Source: Siniperca chuatsi
Taxonomy: Eukaryota > Chordata > Actinopteri > Centrarchiformes > Sinipercidae
DNA: 64,000 nt
Direction: 5' to 3'
Assembly (NCBI RefSeq): GCF_020085105.1
Contig: NC_058056.1
Span: forward strand, 19,020,429-19,084,428
Position numbers and translations under genes: made by a program. Shown piece by piece: positions 36,101-48,100 of this stretch. Below the pieces are notes generated by a model. It did no database searches, was not told the origin of the DNA, and saw only the letters and a list, made by a program, of their open reading frames with translations. Each line of letters starts with the position of its first letter. Position 1 is the stretch's first letter.

Positions 36101-39100
36101 GAGAACACACAAGCAAAAGAAGAGAAAGAACCAACAGAGCCTAAAGAAGTACAAGAGGTCAAAAAGCATCTCAAAGAAGAGATTGAAGGAATTCTGCCTC
36201 CAAAAGAAGAAAGAGAACAAAGGAAGATCTCGAAAGAAGTGAAGGAACCAGAAAAACCACATAAGGAGGCCAAAGAAGTTAAAAAGCTTCCCAAAGAAGT
36301 AAGAAAGCCTGCAAAAGAAGAACTAGAAAAGATCTCCAAAGAGAAGAATCAACCAGCTAAGCCTTCTAAAGAGGTGAAAGAGGAGGACAAGCAAGATAGG
36401 CCTTCCAAAGAAAGGGCAGTACCAAAGAAGCCCTCTAAAGAAAAACAAGATCCAGAGAAACCTTCTAAAGAAGAAAAAGAACCAACAAAACTGTCTAGAA
36501 AGGAAGAAAAAGAACCAAAGATGTCTTCCAAAGGAGAGACAGAACCAAAGAAGCTCTCCAAACAACAAGACCAAGAGAAACCTTCCAAGGAGAAGGTTGA
36601 GGTCAAAAAGATTCCCAAAGATAAAAATGAACCAAAGAAGATCTCTGAGGGAGAAACAGAACCAAAAACGCTTTCTAAAGAAGAGAAAGAAATCAAGAAG
36701 AGTCTCAAAGTCAAAGAACCTGTCAAGAAGAGAGACACTAACACAGGTATGCATAGGCCAACAATGCAATGTTTTTAGCAATACACAATATAAGGATCCA
36801 TTGACTATTCCTACCTAATCCATTAACATTACTGAGATTCTACAGCCATGCTAGCAGCTCTGTGAAGCTGTACTACATGGTGGTGCTTTGAGTAAAATGC
36901 TCATATCATCATGCTAACATGCTCACAATGACAATGCTAGCATGTTGATGTTTAGCATAATGTTGACCATGTTTACCATCTTAGTTTAGTGTGTTAGCAT
37001 GCTAACATTTGCTTATTAGCGCTAAACACAAAGTATACCTGAGGCTGATGGGAATTAATTTTGTTTTACAGGTATTTAACCATTAATACCTAATATTAAG
37101 AACAAATTGAAATTGGGACCTGATGATGGCGCTAGATGAAAGTTCAATGGATCAAAGTAATTACAAGGAATTCTCCCAGCAACATGAATCCATCCGATAG
37201 TTGACAAAATATTTCAATAACAACCAAATATATAAACCTGATGGTTGCGCTAGAGGAAAATTCAGGGGATCACCAAAGTTAGTAGGATTTGTTGTCTGGA
37301 ACAATGAATGTCTGTCCAAAAGCATTAGTTGTATAGATGTGCTTACTCATAGAGGATCCCAAAGAGAAGCCCGACTAAAGCCTGAAGCAGTCTAAATAGA
37401 TTGATAGGTTTCCTTTTGTTCAATGATGGTTATGTTTCTTTTCTCGGTATAATGTATGTGAAACTTTTCAATCAGCTTTGTCTTTTTATTTCAGACACTA
37501 AACTAGAAAAGGCTGTAAAGAGGATTAAAGTAGTCAAGAAGCAGGTTGCGTCTGTCCTGAAGAAGGAACATCTTAATATTACAAAAGCAGGTGAGACAAT
37601 ACAAAGAACAGGTTGCGGTGACATTTTATCCTTGTGGTTTGTATTTGCTGAATTTTTCAGTGACACAGCTTACACCCAGTTGTTTAAATGGAACGAAAAG
37701 AAAGAAAAAAAGAAACTCACCCGAAATATACCTGTCATTGGTCACTTGTTCAAACAGCTTAAAACAAACCACATTTACATCAATCATAATATCTCTTTGA
37801 AGGTATTGCTGATATAAGATAGGTAGATAGATTTAATGTGAAAATAAGATTTAATTTAAGAGTTAATTCATTGTATTTTGAATATTCCCCAATAAAAGAG
37901 GTTCCTGAAGTTCCTAAGGTGAAAGCAAAACCAGAACCTGCAAAGAAAGGTATGAGCATGCTTTTCTTATTTTTTCTGTCAGTTGTCAATTCATTTGTAA
38001 AAGTAAATTGAATCTGATGTTTTTTATATGCCCCATAACCTAGTATCTCATTAATCTTTAATCAGTCCATTCAAAATATTTTGCATATTTTTTGTTTGCT
38101 GACACTGACTTTTTATGTGTAGAACACATTATATATTATATATTCAAAGGAAGTGTAACATAATAATCACTGATCTTTATATACACCTGAAACATAAGGG
38201 CTTTTTTGATGTTATAATTTTCTACCAGTGGCAGCTCCCAAGGAGCCCAAGAAGGAACCAAAGCAAAAACTCAAACCTCAACCTGTAAAACCAGGTAATG
38301 CAAAGACTCTCTGATGCTGCAGTCTAGCCCATTTGGAACTGTCTCACTCAGAGAGGAATATATAATAATAAAAATAAAAAAAGAAATCATAGCTGAAACA
38401 CTGGAAATCCTTACATCAAATATTTCATTTACAACCAAAAATATAAACCTAGTGGTGGTGCTAGAAGAAAAGTCAGGGGATCACCAAAGTCAGTAGGATT
38501 TCTCATCTGGGGACCATAAATGTCTGTAAAGAATTTTGTGCCAATCCCTTTAATATTTGTGGAGATATTTCAGTCTGGACCAAAGTGGTGGACTGACCGA
38601 CAGACTGGCATTGCCATCCATAGAGCCATTCAGCGAGCATGGCTAAAAGTACTGTTATGATATATGTACAGTTTTCATGACAATGCAATTTTTGTGAGCA
38701 TTCGATGTACTTTATATGTGCTTACTCTGGGTCCCAAAGAGATGCTCGACTCTAAAGCCTAAAGAAGGCTAAATAGATTGATAGGTTTCCTTTTATTCAA
38801 TGGCGGGTATATTTCTTTTCTCTGTATAATTTATGTGTAACTGTTCAGTCAGCTTTGCCTTTTTATTTCAGACACTAAAGCAGAAAAGGCTGTAAGGAGG
38901 ATTAAAGTAGTCAAGAAGCAGGTTGCGTCTGTCCTGAAGAAGGAACATCTTAATATTACAAAAGCAGGTGAGACAATACAAAGAACAGGTTACAGTGACA
39001 TTTTATCCTTGTGGTTAGTATTTGCTGAAATTTGCAGTGACACAGCTTACACCCAGTTGTTTAAATGGAATGAAAAGAAAGAAAAAAAGAGACTCACCCG

Positions 39101-42100
39101 AAAAAGGACATTATTGGTCACCTGTTCAAACAGCTTAAAACAACCCACGTTTGCATTTCTCTAATAGTCTTCGACAAAAATCATATTATAATCACATTAT
39201 CTCTTTGAAGGTATTGCTGAGGTAATTAATATATACATTATTCAGCTACATGGCAAGATACCAATCAGACTTTACCAGTAATACAATGCTGTGTAAAAGA
39301 AACTGAAATAGAAACTGAAATTGTAGCATAATCTTTCTGCTGTCCATTTCAGCTGATGAACCCAAGAAGGCAGAAAAGGTGCTGAAGGCTGCAAAAAAGC
39401 AGATAGTTCCTGTCCTGAAAAAGGAACACATGAATGTTACAAAAACAGGTAACAGGCCACACATAGTGTAACCATATGTGAACTTTAAGCTACAGTGTGT
39501 GAGCTCATAAGCCATAGGCAATCACTGAATCTTTAAAATATCATGAATTAAGAGGAATCAACCAGTATTGAAAGCTACTGTTCTAACAATTATTTATTTA
39601 TATTACATTTAAAACATGGATCTAATTAGGCCCTGCTTCATTTTTGGATGGAACTTAAATAATGTAATGAAGATCTTCAAGGCAAAACAACATGATAGGT
39701 ATCAATCTGAGATATCAAGTGACAGATTGAATTCCACCATCTTTTAACCAACTAGAATTATAGGGTCGTGTCTAGATGGTAAAATCGGATTCACGAAATT
39801 CTTAAGAGATTTGTACGAGTTGTTTCTTCATTGTGCTTATTCCTAAACCTAACAAAGTCATTTTTGCCTAAACCTATCCAAGTAGTTTTGTTGTCTATAC
39901 CTAAATCTTGCGAGAATTTTCGAAATCCAAGGTTATCATCTAGACAGAACCAAATTATACTTTGCATAAAGTGCTACCATTACATGTTGCCTAATGCCTG
40001 CAATGATGCCGTTTTGCAAGTAGATGAATTGAATATGAAGCTAAGATGAGCTAGTGAATTATATTTTTTAATATTCCCCAATAAAAGAGGTGCCTGAAGT
40101 TCCTAAGGTGAAAGCCAAACCAGAACCTGCAAAGAAAGGTATGAGCATGCTTTTCTTATTTTTTCTGTCAGTTGTCAATTCATTTGTAAAAGTAAATTGA
40201 ATCTGATGGTTTTTATAGCTGATTAGATGCCCCATAACCTAGTATCTCATTAATCTTTAATCAGTCCATTCAAAATATTTTGCATATTTTTTGTTTGCTG
40301 ACACTGACTTTTTATGTGTAAAACACATATTAAATTGTATATTCAAAGAAAGTGTAACATAATAATCACTGGTCTTTATATATACCTGAAACATAAGGGC
40401 TTTTTTGATGTCAAAATTTTCCACCAGTGGCAGCCCCCAAGGAGCCCAAGAAGGAACCAAAGCAAAAACTCAAACCTCAACCTGTAAAACCAGGTAATGC
40501 AAAGACTCTCTGATGCTGCAGTCTAGCCCATTTGGGACTGTCTCACTCAGAGAGGAATATATAATAATAAAAAAAGAAATCATAGCTGAAACACTGGAAA
40601 TCCTTACATCAAATATTTCATTTACAACCAAAAATATAAACCTGGTGGTGGCGCTAGAGGAAAAGTCAGGGGATCACCAAAGTCAGTAGGATTTCTCATC
40701 TGGGAACCATAAATGTCTGTAAAGAATTTTGTGCCAATCCCTTTAATATTTGTGGAGATATTTCAGTCTGGACCAAAGTGGTGGACTGACCGACAGACTG
40801 GCATTGCCATCCATAGAGCCATTCAGCGAGCATGGCTAAAAGTACTGTTATGATATATGTACAGTTTTCATGACAATGCAATTTTTGTGAGCATTCGATG
40901 TACTTTATATGTGCTTACTCTGGGTCCCAAAGAGATGCTCGACTCTAAAGCCTAAAGAAGGCTAAATAGATTGATAGGTTTCCTTTTATTCAATGGCGGG
41001 TATATTTCTTTTCTCTGTATAATTTATGTGTAACTGTTCAGTCAGCTTTGCCTTTTTATTTCAGACACTAAAGCAGAAAAGGCTGTAAGGAGGATTAAAG
41101 TAGTCAAGAAGCAGGTTGCGTCTGTCCTGAAGAAGGAACATCTTAATATTACAAAAGCAGGTGAGACAATACAAAGAACAGGTTACAGTGACATTTTATC
41201 CTTGTGGTTAGTATTTGCTGAAATTTGCAGTGACACAGCTTACACCCAGTTGTTTAAATGGAATGAAAAGAAAGAAAAAAAGAGACTCACCCGAAAAAGG
41301 ACATTATTGGTCACTTGTTCAAACAGCTTAAAACAACCCACGTTTGCATTTCTCTAATAGTCTTCGACAAAAATCATATTATAATCACATTATCTCTTTG
41401 AAGGTATTGCTGAGGTAATTAATATATACATTATTCAGCTACATGGCAAGATACCAGTCAGACTTTACCAGTAATACAATGCTGTGTAAAAGAAACTGAA
41501 ATAGAAACTGAAATTGTAGCATAATCTTTCTGCTGTCCATTTCAGCTGATGAACCCAAGAAGGCAGAAAAGGTGCTGAAGGCTGCAAAAAAGCAGATAGT
41601 TCCTGTCCTGAAAAAGGAACACATGAATGTTACAAAAACAGGTAACAGGCCACACATAGTGTAACCATATGTGAACTTTAAGCTACAGTGTGTGAGCTCA
41701 TAAGCCATAGGCAATCACTGAATCTTTAAAATATCATGAATTAAGAGGAATCAACCAGTATTGAAAGCTACTGTTCTAACAATTATTTATTTATATTACA
41801 TTTAAAACATGGATCTAATTAGGCCCTGCTTCATTTTTGGATGGAACTTAAATAATGTAATGAAGATCTTCAAGGCAAAACAACATGATAGGTATCAATC
41901 TGAGATATCAAGTGACAGATTGAATTCCACCATCTTTTAACCAACTAGAATTATAGGGTCGTGTCTAGATGGTAAAATCGGATTCACGAAATTCTTGCGA
42001 GATTTGTACGAGTTGTTTCTTCATTGTGCTTATTCCTAAACCTAACAAAGTCATTTTTTTGCCTAAACCTATCCAAGTAGTTTTGTTGTCTATACCTAAA

Positions 42101-45100
42101 TCTTGCGAGAATTTTCGAAATCCAAGGTTATCATCTAGACAGAACCAAATTATACTTTGCATAAAGTGCTACCATTACATGTTGCCTAATGCCTGCAATG
42201 ATGCCGTTTTGCAAGTAGATGAATTGAATATGAAGCTAAGATGAGCTAGTGAATTATATTTTTTAATATTCCCCAATAAAAGAGGTGCCTGAAGTTCCTA
42301 AGGTGAAAGCCAAACCAGAACCTGCAAAGAAAGGTATGAGCATGCTTTTCTTATTTTTTCTGTCAGTTGTCAATTCATTTGTAAAAGTAAATTGAATCTG
42401 ATGGTTTTTATAGCTGATTAGATGCCCCATAACCTAGTATCTCATTAATCTTTAATCAGTCCATTCAAAATATTTTGCATATTTTTTGTTTGCTGACACT
42501 GACTTTTTATGTGTAAAACACATATTAAATTGTATATTCAAAGAAAGTGTAACATAATAATCACTGATCTTTATATACACCTGAAACATAAGGGCTTTTT
42601 TGATGTCAAAATTTTCCACCAGTGGCAGCTCCCAAGGAGCCCAAGAAGGAACCAAAGCAAAAACTCAAACCTCAACCTGTAAAACCAGGTAATGCAAAGA
42701 CTCTCTGATGCTGCAGTCTAGCCCATTTGGGACTGTCTCACTCAGAGAGGAATATATAATAATAAAAAAAGAAATCATAGCTGAAACACTGGAAATCCTT
42801 ACATCAAATATTTCATTTACAACCAAAAATATAAACCTGGTGGTGGCGCTAGAGGAAAAGTCAGGGGATCACCAAAGTCAGTAGGATTTCTCATCTGGGA
42901 ACCATAAATGTCTGTAAAGAATTTTGTGCCAATCCCTTTAATATTTGTGGAGATATTTCAGTCTGGACCAAAGTGGTGGACTGACCGACAGACTGGCATT
43001 GCCATCCATAGAGCCATTCAGCGAGCATGGCTAAAAGTACTGTTATGATATATGTACAGTTTTCATGACAATGCAATTTTTGTGAGCATTCGATGTACTT
43101 TATATGTGCTTACTCTGGGTCCCAAAGAGATGCTCGACTCTAAAGCCTAAAGAAGGCTAAATAGATTGATAGGTTTCCTTTTATTCAATGGCGGGTATAT
43201 TTCTTTTCTCTGTATAATTTATGTGTAACTGTTCAGTCAGCTTTGCCTTTTTATTTCAGACACTAAAGCAGAAAAGGCTGTAAGGAGGATTAAAGTAGTC
43301 AAGAAGCAGGTTGCGTCTGTCCTGAAGAAGGAACATCTTAATATTACAAAAGCAGGTGAGACAATACAAAGAACAGGTTACAGTGACATTTTATCCTTGT
43401 GGTTAGTATTTGCTGAAATTTGCAGTGACACAGCTTACACCCAGTTGTTTAAATGGAATGAAAAGAAAGAAAAAAGAGACTCACCCGAAAAAGGACATTA
43501 TTGGTCACTTGTTCAAACAGCTTAAAACAACCCACGTTTGCATTTCTCTAATAGTCTTCGACAAAAATCATATTATAATCACATTATCTCTTTGAAGGTA
43601 TTGCTGAGGTAATTAATATATACATTATTCAGCTACATGGCAAGATACCAGTCAGACTTTACCAGTAATACAATGCTGTGTAAAAGAAACTGAAATAGAA
43701 ACTGAAATTGTAGCATAATCTTTCTGCTGTCCATTTCAGCTGATGAACCCAAGAAGGCAGAAAAGGTGCTGAAGGCTGCAAAAAGCAGATAGTTCCTGTC
43801 CTGAAAAAGGAACATGAATGTTACAAAAACAGGTAACAGGCCACACATAGTGTAACCATATGTGAACTTTAAGCTACAGTGTGTGAGCTCATAAGCCATA
43901 GGCAATCACTGAATCTTTAAAATATCATCAAGGTGGTAGACCGACCAACAGACTGGCATTGCCATCCATAGAGCCATACAGCGAGCATGGCTAAAAGTAT
44001 TGTTATGATATATGTACAGTTTTGATGACAATACAATTTTTGTAAGCATTTGATGTACTTATATACAAATATATATACTATATGTGCCATATTTTGTGAC
44101 ACAGACGTTCCAAAGGAAAAGGCCAAAGCAGCTCCTGCTAAGAAAGGTAACACACACATTATTAGTTTATAAGTTACAACTTCCTAATGTCTTCATCACC
44201 AAAGAGCAACATGATTAACTGTCACAATGGAAATAAAAGTGTCCTGCTGTAAGAAACATTGTGCTTTTGACACACAGAAGCTGTTGCTCCTAAAGAAAAG
44301 GTCAAACCAGTCATCTTGAAAAAAGGTATGAGTGTTGCATGTTATAGTACACATAAAAAGATCAAACTAACTTCATCTTGAACTGCAATTACATACTGTA
44401 TGTGCTTTTTATTTCCAAATTCCTGCTGACAGAACAACAGGGCACTCCCAGAAATGCCTCTCTGGTGAAAGAGCGAGTCAAAATAGTTCCTATGAAAAAA
44501 GGTAATTTTCTTTGATTTATGTGTTTTACTGGTTTCAAATTCCATGTTTTAGTGAGTTGAGTCAATGATCCTAAGCAAACACCTGTTTTTTGTTCTTTTT
44601 CAGATGTCAAGGTGCCAAAAGAGAAAGTCAAAGCAGTTTCTGCAAAGACAGGTACAGCACATTTTAAATATTTCAAAGGTTTTGGTTTTGCATGCTGAAC
44701 ATCATGTAATATGTTTTCTTTAGCAGCTGAGGTTTCAAAACAGAAGCCCAAACCAGTTCCAACAAAGAGAGGTAAGATGTGTCTTTGTATTTAGCGTTTT
44801 CGTTCCAATGTGTCATGTTATTTTCTGGAATGACAAGCCTAAAATCTCTTTACATAGAACCTGCTCCACTCAAGACAAAACCAGCCCCAGTAGTCAAAGG
44901 TTAGAGGACACTAATCAACATTTATGTTCATGTTTAAATAATGAAGCAATTGATTTTCCTACTCATTAATTCTTACAGAGGCAGAAGTACCACACAAAAA
45001 TGTCTCACTAACAAAGGAGAAGGCCAAGGTTCTTCCACTGAAGAAAGGTACATCTGTTTGTCTACACAGCTAACTTTAATGTTTTATCAGCTCACTACAG

Positions 45101-48100
45101 AATGCCTTTATTATTCAGTGTGCTAACTGCTCAATATCCATTTATGAGTTGGTGCTTTCCATTTCTCTTTTTATGCAACTGTAGCTCTTCACACAATCAA
45201 ACCATTTTACTGTAATATTTCTCTTTCAGTGCCTGTAACTCCAAAAGAGAAAGTCAAATCAACACCAACGAAAAAAGGTAGTTACAGTGATTAAACTAGT
45301 TTTACCAATCAAATATTATCCATATTCATATCAAACCTAATATATGATCTGTGAATGACTTTTTACTTCTTATTTTTTATTTTGACAGTGTGCTTCTGAC
45401 ATATTTTTTAGTCTGGATGCTTGAATTATGTAGTGTCAGGAATCTTAGTGTGTAAATAAACTGCATCTGTTGTATATGAGCTGTAATAAGATGGACACAA
45501 AGTGCTGGAAATGGCCAATTTGACTGTTATTTTTGTTACTACTTTCTTTAAAAGTTGAGGTTCTCAAGGAGAAGAAGGCTGAGCCAGTGACTCCCACAAA
45601 AGGTTTGTTTTCATTTAATCCACATTGTATTTGTCTCTCTGTCATTTTTAATCAGATTGTAGTTTTCCAACAGTGTTTCTTTGTGGTTTCTCACTTGACT
45701 GTATACTTTAGAACTAATAGGGCCATTGTATTTTTCTAGCACCTGTTATCAAAGCAAAACTTGATAAACTTGCTGAAAAGAAGAAAGGTATGCAGCAGAA
45801 GTGTGTTTCTGTAGTGATTTAGTAGCTATTAACATGTGACTGCTGATGCTCACCCAGACTACACTCCCTGACAAAAGTCTTGTCGCCTATCCAAGTTGTA
45901 GGAACAGCAAATAATAACTTGACTTCTAGTTGATCATTTGGAATCAGAAGTGGCCTTGATTTTTAATTATTTTATTAGGAAAGAAAGGTCAGACTTTGCT
46001 TAGACAAAAGTCTTGTCACTTAAAAGAAATAATGTACAGTACAGAACATAAAGTCATGGTGCAGTGGAAAAATAATTAATAATGTGTATGACTCCCTTGA
46101 GCTTGGAGGACTGCATCCATACGTCTCGGCAATGACTCAAATAACTTATTAATAAAGTCATTTGGAATGGCAAAGAAAGCATTCTTGCAGGACTCCCAGA
46201 GTTCATCAAGATTGTTTGGTTTCATCTTCAATGCAAGTATGAGAAGGAGCGCCATCCTCCTGTGGTTTGGAATGTAATGGGCAGCAAGAATGTCTTGATA
46301 CCTCAGACTGTTGCCATCTATTCTGCAGATCTCTCGCACACCCCCATACTGAATTTAACCCCAAACCATGATTTTTCCTCCACCGAACTTGACTGTTTTC
46401 TGTGTGAATCTTGGGTCCATGCGTGTTCCGATAGGTCTTCTGCAGTATTTGCGACGATTGGGATGCAATAGATGATTCATCGGAAAAATCAACCTTCAGC
46501 CACTTTTCCACAGTCCATCCTTCCTGTAAGCTGTGGGCCTTGGCAAATACAACACGATTTTTTAGTTGTCTTCTGTTTAATGCTGGTTTCTGAGCACTAA
46601 TTCGGCCATTGAGACCACTGTGTGACAGAATTCGACAAACTGTTCTTGTAGATACAGGGGTTTCTGGTGACCAGTTGTTATGTAGCTCTGCTGCAGTTGA
46701 AAAAGGGCTGGCCCTGGACTGTTGAACCAACAAACGGTCCTCTCGAACAGTAGTCTTACAGGGTCTGCCTGACCTGGGCCTGTCATGAACTTCACCAGTT
46801 TCTTCAAATCTTTTTCTTATCCTCTCCACTTGACGTTTAGATACATTAAAGATGTCTGCCACCTCAGCAGGAGACATGGTCTTCCGGCTCTTGATGATCA
46901 GCACTTTGGTCTGTGGTTGAATCTTTGGCATGCTGTCAGAGGTCAGGATGCATTTCAAATGAAGGTTGGGTGTGCTGGGGTTCTTCTTCTACACACCTGG
47001 GAATGTGTTAATTACAGTATTTGTCACAGATGATGCTCTAATCTGTGATTGGTTGAATCCTTTAAAGATGTGACAAGACTTTTGTCTAAGCAAAGTCTGA
47101 CCTTTCTTTCCTAATAAAATAATTAAAAATCAAGGCATGATAAGATTATATTTTGGTAAAATATGCATAATCTAGAGGCCTTTGCCTTTCATATAAGCCA
47201 CTTCTGATTACAAATGATCAACTAGAAGTCAAGTTATTATTTGTTGTTCCTACAACTTGGATAGGCGACAAGACTTTTGTCAGGGAGTGTACATGTTTCA
47301 CAGCTACATGATAATGACTCAGCTCAAAACAGTAATGTTAAAATCATTTGTTCATCATTTGTTGTTACAGTAGTGTTGTCATGTAAAAATACATTTTTGT
47401 CATTTTCAGTTTGGTCATTTTCATGGTTAAATGTGACTTGAACATTTACATGCTTCGCTGTAAGCTGACAAATTTATTTGAACAAATTGTCATTACCTAA
47501 AAAAGACTTAGAGCCCAAGAACTTGATGTTTTGGAGATGCATGTTTTTCACACAGCAGAGATGACATGCTTTTTTAGCAAGATAAAAGCTGCATTGCGTA
47601 GGTGTGAAAAGATTTCTAGGCTTGTAGCTTTTCAAATAGAGTTATTGTGACATTTCCCCTTGTTTCTTTTAATGTCAAAGGCAAAAACCTCACGGAAAGG
47701 TGCTGATTAGTTGTACTTTCTGTCTCTAATTCCATAAAATATAGTGTAGGTGCATTTTCCACTTCTTAGTTTAAAAAGCTGTAACATCCGAGCAAGATAA
47801 CAAGTTTCTCATGTTTTATAGCAAACATCTCAATCATATCTACAAGAAATTTGGTATAATGTCAGTGGATAGTTCATACATCTTTCACCTATCAAAAAGC
47901 AAGAATCATCACGCCACTTATTTTTTCTTCTTTCTCTTTAGAACCTGAGGCCAAGCCAGTTCTTGCCAAAAAAGGTAATGCAGATGTAATCAATCATTAT
48001 TTGGCAGTCCTTAACACAACATTTGAAATCGTTTTCATCCTGTGTTATACTCAGCACCTGAGGTAACAAAAGAGAAGCCCAAGCCAGATCATGAAAAGAA

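Larger units (their letters stand above)
37205..43930 (+). repeat. trdn: Tandem segmental amplification inside trdn, 2.19-kb unit
   Basis: Equivalent points recur at 38872, 41065 and 43260 (spacings 2193 and 2195 bp), covering exons and introns alike with near identity. A diverged first copy begins at about 37205 with its first exon at 37495, and lacks about 812 bp. The last unit is truncated: after 43920 it jumps to a sequence matching the internal 38573-38720 region. Each full unit carries four coding exons. Confidence 0.9.

Noticed and set aside
38503..38688. Identical 61-residue minus-strand frames recurring at 38503, 40696 and 42891
   Set aside because: They are intronic copies of a dispersed repeat carried along by the segmental amplification, not a gene.
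37205..43930. CRISPR array suggested by regular repeats
   Set aside because: Eukaryotic locus with a 2.19-kb unit that includes spliced exons; no short direct repeats with unique spacers.
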